Made by a program: the position numbers and the translations under genes
Shown: positions 27,138-35,575 of the stretch, one piece after another
Layout: each line of letters opens with the position of its first letter
How positions within the stretch are numbered: position 1 is the stretch's first letter
The notes under the pieces: model-generated
The model's input: the letters and a program-made list of their open reading frames with translations, nothing else
Databases searched by the model: none
Told to the model about the DNA's origin: nothing
Assembly: GCF_019263585.2 (NCBI RefSeq)
Contig: NZ_JADQDF010000001.1
Coordinates: forward strand, 5,404,501 to 5,468,500
DNA length: 64,000 nucleotides
Source: Pseudonocardia oceani
Lineage (GTDB): Bacteria; Actinomycetota; Actinomycetes; Mycobacteriales; Pseudonocardiaceae
Reading direction: 5' to 3'

Positions 27138-28161
27138 GCGCACGCTCCCGGTGCACTGCCGCGGCCGTGTCCGGGGCGAGGCCGGCCACGACCAGGCGGG
27201 CGGCTCCCAGCTCCAGCCCGCGCACCAGCACCGGCAGAGCCGCCAGCACGGCACCCGGGTCGGGCGGGACGGCGGTACCCCTGGCGGGGTCGAGCATCAC
27301 CAGCAGGCGGTCGCGGACGTCGCCGCCCGCGGCAGGGGGCAGGCCGTGCGTCCGCAGCGCACCCTCGTCGAGGGGACCGAGCCCGCTCAGCTGGCGGCGC
27401 AGCACCCGGGAGCGCCGCACGCGCGCCCGTACGGCACCCAGCGCGGCCCCGGCCCCGGCGGCGTCGTCCAGCAGCAGGTCGCGGGCGTGCCGGGCGTCGT
27501 CGGCGGCAGCGTCCCAACCGGCCAGGGCGAGCAACCGGGCGGCCCCGTCACAGCGGGCTGCCACGGTGCGCGAAGCTGCGGTGCCCGCGCGCGGCGGGCG
27601 CGGCAGCGGACCCGCGTCGAGCACCTCCGTGCGGGCCCCGGCCACCACGTCGCCGTGCAGGGCGCAGTGCAGCACGAGCCCGGCGGGCCAGTGCGGCAGC
27701 ACCGGGCCGAGCGGAACCTGCAGCACGTCCATCTCCAGACCGTCGCGGTCGTCCGCCCCGCCGGCCAGCGGAATTCCGGCCGGTGCCATCTCGTCGTCCG
27801 GCTCGTCGTCGGGCCGGGCGGTCCGGTCCGGCCGGTCGCGTGCGTCGGCGCGCTGGCGCCGGTCGTCCTGCAGCCGGGCGGCGACCTCGTCCAGCGCCCC
27901 AGTGGCGTCGGTACCGGTCACCGCGGTGCGGGCGCGCGGTCCCGGCAGCTGGTCCCAGACCCGGTCGACGGCGGCGGCCAGCCGCGGGCCGGGCACGCCG
28001 CAGACCACCAGCACGTCGGCGTCGGCCGGCGACAGCGCCGTCCGCCAACCCCGGGCCGTCACTGCGCGCTCGACCGCCACCCGGCTCGTCCACCAACCCG
28101 GCACCTCGACCACGAGCACGTGGGCCCGCCGCACCGCCCACGCCGCCAGCCACTCGTTCAC
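27130..28161 (-). CDS. degenerate NuoB/NuoCD-like connecting subunit
   Basis: This 343-residue protein lies between nuoA and nuoH, where nuoB, C and D normally lie. The first 90 residues (HVLVVEVPGWWTSR... DADVLVVCGVPGPRLAAAV) resemble NuoB but hold a single Cys instead of the four ligands of cluster N2. A charged linker follows (about 100-130). Then DGLEMDVLQVPLGPVLPHWP recalls the NuoD N-terminal quinone-site strand. The C-terminal half (about 190-343) is Arg/Ala-rich and has lost the 49-kDa active-site His/Tyr pattern as far as I can see. It is probably a structural plug or adaptor for another electron-input module. The GTG start overlaps nuoA. Confidence 0.6.
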   Translation of the reverse strand: MNEWLAAWAVRRAHVLVVEVPGWWTSRVAVERAVTARGWRTALSPADADVLVVCGVPGPRLAAAVDRVWDQLPGPRARTAVTGTDATGALDEVAARLQDDRRQRADARDRPDRTARPDDEPDDEMAPAGIPLAGGADDRDGLEMDVLQVPLGPVLPHWPAGLVLHCALHGDVVAGARTEVLDAGPLPRPPRAGTAASRTVAARCDGAARLLALAGWDAAADDARHARDLLLDDAAGAGAALGAVRARVRRSRVLRRQLSGLGPLDEGALRTHGLPPAAGGDVRDRLLVMLDPARGTAVPPDPGAVLAALPVLVRGLELGAARLVVAGLAPDTAAAVHRERAHA

Positions 28162-28508
28162 ACCCACCGCAGCGCCCCCTCCCGCCACGCCCACACGACC
28201 CCGACCATCAGCACGCCCAGGAACGCGAACATCTCCACCACCGCCGACACCCCGACGTCGGCGGCCACGACCGCCCACGGGTACATGAACAGCATCTCCA
28301 CGTCGAAGGCCAGGAACAGCACGGTCGCCGGGTACCAGCGGACGTGGAAGCGGGAGAGCGCGTGCTGGTCCGGTGTCCAGCCGGAGTGGAACGGCAGCAC
28401 CGGCAGCGGATCGCGGGCCAGCGCGACGAGCCGGTGCAGCAGGTGCGCGCCCGCCACGGCGGCCAGGCCCACCACGAGCATCGACAGCAGTCCCCACCAC
28501 GCGCTCAT
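28158..28508 (-). CDS. nuoA: NADH-quinone oxidoreductase subunit A-like
   Basis: This 116-residue subunit has three helices. It has FLAFDVEMLFMYPWA, the signature acidic helix of NuoA, and the RFHVRWYPATV lead-in. It is the first gene of the eight-gene minus-strand operon nuoA-(BCD-like)-H-J-K-L-M-N. A short gap of 34 bp separates it from the upstream DMT transporter gene on the same strand, so the operon could be read through from there. Confidence 0.88.
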   Translation of the reverse strand: MSAWWGLLSMLVVGLAAVAGAHLLHRLVALARDPLPVLPFHSGWTPDQHALSRFHVRWYPATVLFLAFDVEMLFMYPWAVVAADVGVSAVVEMFAFLGVLMVGVVWAWREGALRWV

Positions 28509-28542
28509 CGGGCGCTCCCCACCGCGCCCGGTGCTGCCGCCC

Positions 28543-29433
28543 TCACCGGCTCGCGGGTGCCGCTCGGGCGGCGTCGGGCGGCCGGTTCTGCAGGGCCGGT
28601 GAACCGCCGAGGACCACGACCCCGGCGGCGACGAGCGCCGCGCCCGCCCCCGTGCCGAGCAGTGCGGCGCCGCCGCGGGCGGTCTCGCCGAAGACGAGCA
28701 GCCCCCACAGGACGGCCACGAGCGGGTTGGTCAGGGTGATGCCGGGTTCCACGGCGACCAGCCGGCCGGCCGCCAGCGCGTTCTGCAGCAGCCAGAAGGA
28801 GGCCAGACCGGTGACGACCGACGCCCACGTCTGCCACGCCCCGGCGGCGGCGAGGGGGCCGCCGGTGCCCAGTGCGTGTGCCGCTGTGGAGAAGAACACG
28901 CCCGTCAGCCCGTAGCCCGCCCCGCCGGCGGTGGCCAGCAGGGCGGCGCGCAGATCCCCCCGGGCGCGCCACCCGGCGACGGCCAGTGTGACCACCGCGA
29001 GCAGCACGACCCCGACGGCCGCCACCCAGACCGGCCCGGGCACCGACAGCCGCTCGCCGCCCGAGGGGGCGAGGAAGTACAGGAACGCGGCCAGCCCGGC
29101 GGTCATCATCGCCACGGCCATCCAGTCGCGCGGGGCGGGGCGCCTGCCGAGGAACACCGCCGCGCCGATCACGGCCAGCGGCAGCTCGACCACGAGCACC
29201 GGCTGCACGACGGCGAGCCCGCCCTGTGCGAGCGCCCCGATGTGCAGGGCGAGCCCGACGAGGCTGACCAGTACGCCCACCAGCCACCGCGGCTGCCGGG
29301 CGAGCCGGCCGACGAGACGCACCGAGGCACGGGGGTCGCTCTCCTCGTGCTGGGCCGAGCTGCGCTCGAGCAGGTCGCCGACCGCGTTGCACAGCCCGGC
29401 CGCACCTGCGAGGGCGATCGCCACCGCGCTCAT
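28543..29433 (-). CDS. DMT/EamA-type transporter
   Basis: This 296-residue protein has ten predicted helices in two related halves (LLERSSAQHEES loop after helix 1; WLLQNALAAGRLVAVEPGITLTNPLVAVLWGLLVFGE in the second half). This is the layout of drug/metabolite transporter superfamily carriers of the NIPA/EamA kind. The substrate is unknown. AGGAGG precedes ATG 29433. It is on the same strand as the nuo operon and may be cotranscribed with it. Confidence 0.75.
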   Translation of the reverse strand: MSAVAIALAGAAGLCNAVGDLLERSSAQHEESDPRASVRLVGRLARQPRWLVGVLVSLVGLALHIGALAQGGLAVVQPVLVVELPLAVIGAAVFLGRRPAPRDWMAVAMMTAGLAAFLYFLAPSGGERLSVPGPVWVAAVGVVLLAVVTLAVAGWRARGDLRAALLATAGGAGYGLTGVFFSTAAHALGTGGPLAAAGAWQTWASVVTGLASFWLLQNALAAGRLVAVEPGITLTNPLVAVLWGLLVFGETARGGAALLGTGAGAALVAAGVVVLGGSPALQNRPPDAARAAPASR

Positions 29434-29527
29434 CACTCCCTCCTCATCCGGCCGGTCGTCCGTGCCGGCCCCGCCCCCGATCTACCCGGAGTGCAGGCGT
29501 CGACACGCTCGCGGAGCGACCGGGCGC

Positions 29528-31099
29528 TCAGCGCGCGCGGTCGGCGGGCTCCGTCTCGGTGAGCTCCCCGCTGCGGACCGCCGCGCGGAAGCGCAGTACC
29601 TCCTTCTTCGCCACCGGTGCGAGCAGGTAGAGCCCGACGATGTTGAACAGGGCGAGCAGGAACAGGACCGCGTCGGCGAAGTTCAGGACGCTGCTCAGCG
29701 TCAGGACGGACCCGACCACCACGAACAGGCAGAACAGGGAGAAGTAGACCCGCTCGCTCGTCGCGCTGCGGCCGAACAGGTAGGTCCACGCCTTCAGCCC
29801 GTAGTAGCCCCAGGTGATGATCGTCGAGATCGCGAACAGGGCGACGGCGAGGGCGAGCACGTAGGGGAACCAGGGCAGCACCGTCTCGAAGGCGTTCGAG
29901 GTGACGAGGACGCCGTCGGGGGTCTCCTCGCCCCCGCTGGCGAAGGCGGTGGCCCGGGCGTCGCGCCAGAACGGCGTCCCGGCGATCACGATCGTCAGCG
30001 CGGTCATGGTGCAGATCACGACGGTGTCGATGAACGGCTCCAGGAGCGCGACATGACCCTCGCTCGCCGGGTAGCGCGTCTTGACCGCGGAGTGCGCGAT
30101 CGGTGCGGAGCCGATGCCGGCCTCGTTGGAGAAGGCCGCGCGCTGGAAGCCGACCAGGAGCGCCCCGACCGCGCCGCCGACCACGCCCTCGGGGGCGAAC
30201 GCACCGGTGACGATCTCGGCGAGGGCCGCCGGGACCTGCCCGATGTTCACGACGATCACCACCAGGCACGCGGCCACGTAGACGATCGCCATGCTCGGCA
30301 CCAGCCTGCTGGTCACGCGGCCGACGGCCGGGATGCCGCCGATGACCACGGAGCCGACGAGCGCGGCGAGCGCGATCCCGAAGATCAGTGCCGCCCCGGG
30401 ACCGCCGAGCCACCCCGTGCTCCCGCCGGTGACCTCGCGGAGCTGGGCGAAGGTCTGGTTCGCCTGGAACATGTTGCCGCCCGCGATCCCGAAGAAGAGG
30501 ATCATGGCCGCGGCGCCGGCGGCGAGCACCCGGCCCAGGCCGCGACCCACCGGGCCCGGCAGCCGCTCCGCCACGCCCTTGCGCAGGTAGTGCATCGGCC
30601 CGCCGGACACCGAGCCGTCGGCGTGCACCTCGCGGTAGCGCACGCCGAGCGTGCACTCGACGAGCTTGGTGCACATCCCCAGCAGACCGGCGAGGATCAT
30701 CCAGAACGTCGCGCCGGCGCCGCCGATGGTGACCGCGACCCCGACCCCGGCGATGTTGCCGAGCCCGACCGTCCCCGACAACGCCGAGGTCAGCGCCTGG
30801 AAGTGGGTGATCTGCCCCGGGTCGTCGTCGCGCGAGTACTTCCCGCGCACCAGCCGCAGGGCGAGCCGGGTGCTGCGGAACTGGATGAAGCCGAAGTAGA
30901 CGGTGAAGACGGTCCCGGCCAGCACCAGCCACGCGACGATCCACGGGAACGAGACGTCCCCGACGGTGATCTCGGCGAACACGAACGCGGACAGGCCGTC
31001 GGACACCGGCGCGAAGACGGAGTTGATGCCGTCCTCGATGCTGCGGAGGAGCCCGCCCTCCGGATCCGGCGCGGGCTGTGCGGAGAGACTCGTGGTCAT
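29528..31099 (-). CDS. agcS: sodium:alanine/glycine symporter family protein
   Basis: This 523-residue AgcS-family carrier imports small neutral amino acids with sodium. The family motifs ALSGTVGLGNIAGVGVA, GGPMHYLRKG, GGNMFQANQT and FSNEAGIGSAPIAHSAVKTRYPASEG are all present. It has about eleven helices. The start ATG at 31099 is favoured over an in-frame codon at 31120. It is divergent from the molybdoenzyme operon. The 153-bp gap between them holds two palindromes. Confidence 0.9.
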   Translation of the reverse strand: MTTSLSAQPAPDPEGGLLRSIEDGINSVFAPVSDGLSAFVFAEITVGDVSFPWIVAWLVLAGTVFTVYFGFIQFRSTRLALRLVRGKYSRDDDPGQITHFQALTSALSGTVGLGNIAGVGVAVTIGGAGATFWMILAGLLGMCTKLVECTLGVRYREVHADGSVSGGPMHYLRKGVAERLPGPVGRGLGRVLAAGAAAMILFFGIAGGNMFQANQTFAQLREVTGGSTGWLGGPGAALIFGIALAALVGSVVIGGIPAVGRVTSRLVPSMAIVYVAACLVVIVVNIGQVPAALAEIVTGAFAPEGVVGGAVGALLVGFQRAAFSNEAGIGSAPIAHSAVKTRYPASEGHVALLEPFIDTVVICTMTALTIVIAGTPFWRDARATAFASGGEETPDGVLVTSNAFETVLPWFPYVLALAVALFAISTIITWGYYGLKAWTYLFGRSATSERVYFSLFCLFVVVGSVLTLSSVLNFADAVLFLLALFNIVGLYLLAPVAKKEVLRFRAAVRSGELTETEPADRAR

Positions 31100-31138
31100 G
31101 GGCGACAACCGTGGCAGCACGGGTCCGGTTCGGCGATC

Positions 31139-31157
31139 CCTGACGACGGATCGTCAG
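31139..31157. promoter_or_regulatory. inverted TCGTCAG pair between agcS and the molybdoenzyme operon
   Basis: CTGACGA-CGGA-TCGTCAG (31140-31157) is a perfect inverted repeat of 7-bp arms. The minus-strand arm extends to the full TCGTCAGG word (31139-31146) found upstream of many genes here. It lies 41-58 bp upstream of the agcS start and about 96 bp upstream of the molybdoenzyme start. That places it as a shared control site for a divergent pair. Confidence 0.45.
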
Positions 31158-31210
31158 TTCCCCGCAAGGCTCCGACGTGTCGGTCCCTGCTGCGGGGGGT
31201 AGGCCCGGAC

Positions 31211-31232
31211 GTGGTCGCGTCGACGCGACCAC
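31211..31232. promoter_or_regulatory. 22-bp perfect palindrome, candidate operator
   Basis: The half-site GTGGTCGCGTC is followed directly by its exact reverse complement, giving an uninterrupted 22-bp palindrome. It ends 20 bases before the GTG start of the molybdoenzyme gene and overlaps the expected core promoter/leader. A dimeric repressor (TetR- or GntR-like) is the natural guess, but no regulator gene lies next to it. Confidence 0.55.
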
Positions 31233-31252
31233 CCCGACGCGGAGGTGAGCAC

Positions 31253-33733
31253 GTGCAGGAACAGGACCGGATCGCGGAGCCGTGGGGCAGGCGGACGCCC
31301 TACGGGTCGGGCTCCGAGTGGCCGTCGCGCGTGGACCTGCACCTCGCCGACGGGGTGCGGCCGGAGGACGTGGAGCGGTGGGTGCAGACGGCGTCGCTGC
31401 TGCACTCCAACGGCGACGCGATGGACATCGCCGTCGCCGACGGGCGCATCGCGGGCGTGCGTGGACGGGCGGAGGACCGCGTCAACCGCGGCCGGCTCGG
31501 CCCCAAGGACCTGTTCGGGTGGCAGGCCAACGCCTCCCCGGACCGGCTCACGCGACCACTGGTCCGGGAGGGCGGCGAGCTCGTCGAGACCGACTGGGAC
31601 ACCGCGATGGGCCGCATCGTGGAGCGCGCCGGGTCGCTGCTGCAGGAGCGGGGCCCGAGCTCGGTCGGCTTCTACACGACCGGTCAGCTGTTCGCCGAGG
31701 AGTACTACACCCTCGCCGCGATCGGGCACGGCGCCATCGGCACCAACCACATGGACGGCAACACCCGGCTCTGCACCGCGACGGCCGCCGCCGCGCTCAA
31801 GGAGACCTTCGCCAGCGACGGGCAGCCCGGCTCCTACACCGACGTGGACCACGCCGACGTGATCGCCCTGTTCGGGCACAACGTCGCCGAGACCCAGACG
31901 GTGCTGTGGAGCAGGATGCTGGACCGGCTGGCCGGGCCGAACCCGCCGCGGATCGTCTGCGTCGACCCGCGCAGCACGCCGGTGGCGCGGGCGGCGCAGG
32001 AGCACGGCATCCACCTGGCTCCGCTGCCCGGCACCAACCTGGCGCTGATGAACGGGCTGCTGCACGAGATCATCGCCCGGGACCACGTCGACCACGACTA
32101 CGTCCGGACGCACACCGTCGGGTACGACGAGCTGGCGGAGCGGGTGGCGGAGTACCCGCCGGAGCGCGTGGGGCCGATCTGCGGGCTGGACCCGGCGCAG
32201 ATCCGCGAGGCCGCCCGCATGCTCGGGGAGGCCGAGCGGCTCCTGTCGACGGTGCTGCAGGGCTTCTACCAGAGCAACCAGGCCACCGCGGCCGCCGTGC
32301 AGGTCAACAACCTGAACCTGGTGCGGGGCATGATCGGACGGCCCGGGTGCGGGATCCTGCAGATGAACGGGCAGCCCAGCGCGCAGAACACCCGCGAGTG
32401 CGGCGCGGACGGCGACCTCACGGGCTTCCGCAACTGGTCCAACGACGCCCACGTCGCCGAACTCGCCCGGCACTGGAACCTCGACCCGTTCCAGATCCCG
32501 CACATGACCCCTCCCACGCACGCGATGAAGATCTTCCGCCACTGCGAGGAGGGATCCATCCGGTTCCTGTGGGTCACGGCCACCAATCCTGCGGTGTCGC
32601 TGCCCGAGCTCGCGCGGATCCGGGAGGTCCTGGCGCAGGACCGGCTGTTCCTGGTGGTGCAGGACATCTTCCTGTCCGAGACCGCGCAGTTCGCCGACGT
32701 CGTGCTGCCCGCGGCCACCTGGGGGGAGAAGACCGGCGTCTTCACCAACGTCGACCGCACGGTGCACCTGTCGGAGAAGGCCGTGGACCCGCCGGGGGAG
32801 GCCCGTCCCGACCTCGACATCCTGCTCGACTTCGCGCGCCGCATGGACTTCCGCGACCAGGACGGGAACCCGTTCCCGCAGTGGCACGACGCGGAGTCGG
32901 CCTTCGAGGCATGGAAGGCGGCCACGGAGGGCAGGCCGTGCGACTACACGGGCCTGAGCTACGAGCTGCTGCGCGGCGGCTCCGGCATCCAGTGGCCGTG
33001 CAACGCCGAGAACCCCGGCGGCACCGAGCGCCTCTACACCGACGGCCGGTTCTTCGCGCATCCCGAGTACTGCGAGAGCTACGGCCGGGACATGGTGACC
33101 GGGGCGCCGCTGAGCCCGACGGAGTACCGGGCGCTCAACCCGGAGGGCCGCGCGGTCCTCAAGGCGGCCCAGTACGTGCCCCCGCACGAGCGCCCGTCCG
33201 CCGAGCACCCGTTCGCGCTGATCACCGGCCGGACGCTGTACCACTTCCACACCCGCACCAAGACCGGGCGCGCCCCGCAGCTGCAGGCGGCCGCGCCGGA
33301 GGTCTGGGTCGAGTGCTCCGCCGCGGACGCCACCCGGCTGGGGCTGCAGGAGGGCGACCTGGCCGCAGTGAGCACCCCGCGGGGCGGCATCCGGGCCCGC
33401 GTGCGGATCAGCGGGATCCGCGACGGGGTGCTGTTCGTGCCCTTCCACTACGGCTACTGGGACGCCGGTGCGTCGGGGCCCGCCGGTGCGGGCGCGGGCC
33501 GGGCGGCCAACGAGCTGACCGCCACCGACTGGGACCCGGCGTCCAAGCAGCCCCTGTTCAAGTCCGCGGCCGCCCGGATCGAGCGGGTCGAGGACTCCGA
33601 GGACGTGGCGGCGAGCGCCCCCACCACCACGGGGTCGGCCCCGCAGCGTGCCGGGGTGCCGCCGACCACCGGCGGACCCGACGCCGCGGCACGGTCCGTG
33701 GTCCCCGCCACGAGCGCAGGAGAGCCCCGATGA
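31253..33733 (+). CDS. molybdopterin oxidoreductase lacking N-terminal Fe-S cysteines
   Basis: This 826-residue bis-PGD enzyme is related to assimilatory nitrate reductase/formate dehydrogenase-type proteins. A Mo-ligand candidate Cys174 lies in MDGNTRLCTATAAAALKE. Cofactor regions follow: GHNVAETQTVLW, CVDPRSTPVAR, GRPGCGILQMNGQPSAQN, and FVPFHYGYWDAG near the end. At the expected C-x2-C-x3-C of the [4Fe-4S] site the residues are Ser48, His51 and Asp55 (TASLLHSNGDAMDI), so the cluster should be absent. The rest of the fold is well kept and the gene is intact. GGAGGTGAG precedes the GTG start. The reaction is unknown. The stop overlaps the next gene (ATGA). Confidence 0.85.
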   Translation: MQEQDRIAEPWGRRTPYGSGSEWPSRVDLHLADGVRPEDVERWVQTASLLHSNGDAMDIAVADGRIAGVRGRAEDRVNRGRLGPKDLFGWQANASPDRLTRPLVREGGELVETDWDTAMGRIVERAGSLLQERGPSSVGFYTTGQLFAEEYYTLAAIGHGAIGTNHMDGNTRLCTATAAAALKETFASDGQPGSYTDVDHADVIALFGHNVAETQTVLWSRMLDRLAGPNPPRIVCVDPRSTPVARAAQEHGIHLAPLPGTNLALMNGLLHEIIARDHVDHDYVRTHTVGYDELAERVAEYPPERVGPICGLDPAQIREAARMLGEAERLLSTVLQGFYQSNQATAAAVQVNNLNLVRGMIGRPGCGILQMNGQPSAQNTRECGADGDLTGFRNWSNDAHVAELARHWNLDPFQIPHMTPPTHAMKIFRHCEEGSIRFLWVTATNPAVSLPELARIREVLAQDRLFLVVQDIFLSETAQFADVVLPAATWGEKTGVFTNVDRTVHLSEKAVDPPGEARPDLDILLDFARRMDFRDQDGNPFPQWHDAESAFEAWKAATEGRPCDYTGLSYELLRGGSGIQWPCNAENPGGTERLYTDGRFFAHPEYCESYGRDMVTGAPLSPTEYRALNPEGRAVLKAAQYVPPHERPSAEHPFALITGRTLYHFHTRTKTGRAPQLQAAAPEVWVECSAADATRLGLQEGDLAAVSTPRGGIRARVRISGIRDGVLFVPFHYGYWDAGASGPAGAGAGRAANELTATDWDPASKQPLFKSAAARIERVEDSEDVAASAPTTTGSAPQRAGVPPTTGGPDAAARSVVPATSAGEPR

Positions 33734-34218
33734 GCAAGATCCCACTGGTGCTGCGCGAGCTGCACCGTTCCGAGACGAGCCTGGCCAGGGCGCTGCTCGC
33801 CGCCGCCGACCGGCACCGGGCCGAGCACGAGGTCTTCCACGTCGCGCGGGACATCGCCGGGTGGTCCCGTGACCACGTCCGGCAGCTGGCCGAGGCGGGC
33901 CGCAGCCACGGCCTGCGCCTGGCCGCCGAGCCTCGGACGGCCCCGCTGCCGCCGGTCGCGGCGCTGAGCAGGCGGCTGTCGACCTCGTTGGGGCGCAGGC
34001 CCGAGCCGGGCCTGCTGCTGCTCGCCGACCTGCGGCGGCTGCACCTGAAGGCGGCGGGGCTCTCCGTGGACTGGGAACTGCTCGCCCAGGTGGCCCAGGG
34101 CACGAAGCAGCGACCCCTGCTGGAGCTGGCGCAGCGCTGCCACCCGGAGACGCTGCGTCAGCTGCGGTGGGCCAACGCCCAGATCAAGAGCCACGCCCCA
34201 CAGGTGCTCGCCTCATGA
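33730..34218 (+). CDS. conserved protein coupled to the molybdoenzyme
   Basis: This 162-residue, mostly helical soluble protein has recognisable blocks: VLRELHRSETSLARALLAAADRH, HEVFHVARDIAGWSRDHVRQ, LLLLADLRRLHLKAAGLSVDWE and LAQRCHPETLRQLRWANAQIK. The spacing of His and Glu/Asp in the helices (EL-H at 8-10, H-x2-EH near 33-37) could bind a metal as in ferritin-like bundles; this is inference. From memory, homologues sit beside the same molybdoenzyme in other actinobacteria. It overlaps both neighbours by 4 bp, so it is likely a partner or maturation protein. Confidence 0.7.
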   Translation: MSKIPLVLRELHRSETSLARALLAAADRHRAEHEVFHVARDIAGWSRDHVRQLAEAGRSHGLRLAAEPRTAPLPPVAALSRRLSTSLGRRPEPGLLLLADLRRLHLKAAGLSVDWELLAQVAQGTKQRPLLELAQRCHPETLRQLRWANAQIKSHAPQVLAS

Positions 34219-34889
34219 GCGGGGACGGGGACGGGGAGCTGCCCGTGCGGGTCGTGCTGCGTCCGGTCGGAACGCCGCTGCCGCTGGGCTTCCTCGCGCT
34301 CGCCGTGGCCACGACGGCGTTCGCGGCGGTGCAGCTGGGGTGGGTACCGGTCGACCAGAGCCGGATCGCCGCGCTGGCCGCCCTGCTGTTCACGGTCCCG
34401 CTGCAGCTCGTCGCGTGCGTGTTCGGCTTCCTCGCGCGCGACCCGGTCGCCGGGACCGGGATGGGCGTGCTGGCCGGGACCTGGGCGACCGTCGGGGTGA
34501 GCACGCTGACCGCACCGCCGGGCACGTCCAGCCCGGGGCTGGGCGTGGTCCTGCTCGTGGCCGCGGCGTGCCTGCTCGTGCCGGCCGCGGGTGCGCGGGG
34601 CAAGCTCGTCGCGGCCGCGGTCATGGTGGTGTCGGCCGTGCGGTTCGCGGTCACCGGCGTCGCCGAGACCACCGGCTCGGGCGCGTGGCTGGCCACGGCG
34701 GGGTGGGTGGGGATCGCGCTCGCACTGCTCGCCCTCTACGCGGCCGTCGGGTTCGAGATCGAGGACGTCCGGCGGCGCACCGTGCTGCCGCTGGCGCGCA
34801 CCGGGGCCGGCGCGGTCGCCGTCGGCGGCGCGCCGCAGGAGGAGGTGTCCGCGGTCGCGCACGAGGCCGGCGTGCGCAAGCAGCTGTGA
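34215..34889 (+). CDS. GPR1/FUN34/YaaH-like membrane protein
   Basis: This 224-residue protein has six hydrophobic helices. After the N-terminal polar segment, PVGTPLPLGFLALAVATTAFA corresponds to the N-P-x-P-LG-type start of acetate/succinate transporters of the GPR1/FUN34/YaaH family. The later GFEIEDVRRRTVLPLAR tail is unlike canonical AceTr, so it is a divergent member. A small carboxylate or gas-derived acid may be its substrate. It is in a 4-bp-overlap chain with the molybdoenzyme genes. Confidence 0.6.
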   Translation: MSGDGDGELPVRVVLRPVGTPLPLGFLALAVATTAFAAVQLGWVPVDQSRIAALAALLFTVPLQLVACVFGFLARDPVAGTGMGVLAGTWATVGVSTLTAPPGTSSPGLGVVLLVAAACLLVPAAGARGKLVAAAVMVVSAVRFAVTGVAETTGSGAWLATAGWVGIALALLALYAAVGFEIEDVRRRTVLPLARTGAGAVAVGGAPQEEVSAVAHEAGVRKQL

Positions 34890-35575
34890 GCGGCGCGCGG
34901 ACCGGGGCCGGCGACCGCCGGGTGGACCCCGATCACGACGACCTCGGCGGCCTCGCGCGCGCCGAGGCGCTGTCCCGGCGGCTCGACATCCCCATGGGCG
35001 TACTCGGGATCGTGTTCCTCCTGGTCGTGCTCGGCCAGGTGCTGGCGACCGACCCCGCGACGGTGACCGGGTTCGCCGTCGCCGGGTGGGTCCTGTGGTC
35101 GGTGTTCGTCGCGGAGTTCGTCCTGCGGGCGGTCGTCGCGCGCGACCGCGGCCGGTTCTGGGCCCGCAACTGGTGGCAGCTGGTGTTCCTGGTCGTGCCG
35201 TTCCTGCGGTTCGCCCGCGCGCTGGCGCTGCTGCGGTTCGCCCGCGTCGGGAGCGTGCTGTCGGCGGCCGTGCGCGGCTCCCGCTCGGCGGGGCGGCTGC
35301 TGTCCGGGCGGATCGGCTGGTTGCTCGCCGTCACCGCCGTCGTCGTGCTCGCCTCCAGCCAGCTGCTCTACGTCCTGGGCGCCTACGCCGGTTACGGGGA
35401 GGCCCTGCACGACGCCGCGCTGGCCACGATCGCCGCGGAGCCGCTGACCGCTCCCGGCACCCCGGCCCGCATCCTGGAGGTGCTGCTCGCGGTGTACTCG
35501 GTGGCGGTGTTCGCCACGCTCGCGGGTGCGCTGGGCGCGTTCTTCCTCACGCCGGCGGCGGACACCGGGCGCTAG
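34886..35575 (+). CDS. two-pore-helix ion-channel-like protein without a selectivity filter
   Basis: This 229-residue membrane protein has a voltage-sensor-like region with basic residues (FLRFARALALLRFARVGSVLSAAVRGSRSAGR) followed by two helices flanking a re-entrant stretch, as in KvAP/MthK-type channels. Where a potassium filter (TVGYGD) should stand it reads ATIAAEPLTAPGTPARILEV, so the filter is missing. It may be a non-selective pore, a sensor, or a protein that has lost channel function. The GTG start overlaps the preceding stop. It is convergent with the following small gene and overlaps it by four bases. Confidence 0.65.
   Translation: MSGARTGAGDRRVDPDHDDLGGLARAEALSRRLDIPMGVLGIVFLLVVLGQVLATDPATVTGFAVAGWVLWSVFVAEFVLRAVVARDRGRFWARNWWQLVFLVVPFLRFARALALLRFARVGSVLSAAVRGSRSAGRLLSGRIGWLLAVTAVVVLASSQLLYVLGAYAGYGEALHDAALATIAAEPLTAPGTPARILEVLLAVYSVAVFATLAGALGAFFLTPAADTGR

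Noticed and set aside
28931..31252. A long N-terminal extension of the molybdoenzyme frame back to 28931
   Set aside because: The extension is antisense to agcS and the DMT gene and has no protein character. A Shine-Dalgarno sequence and GTG at 31253 give a proper start.
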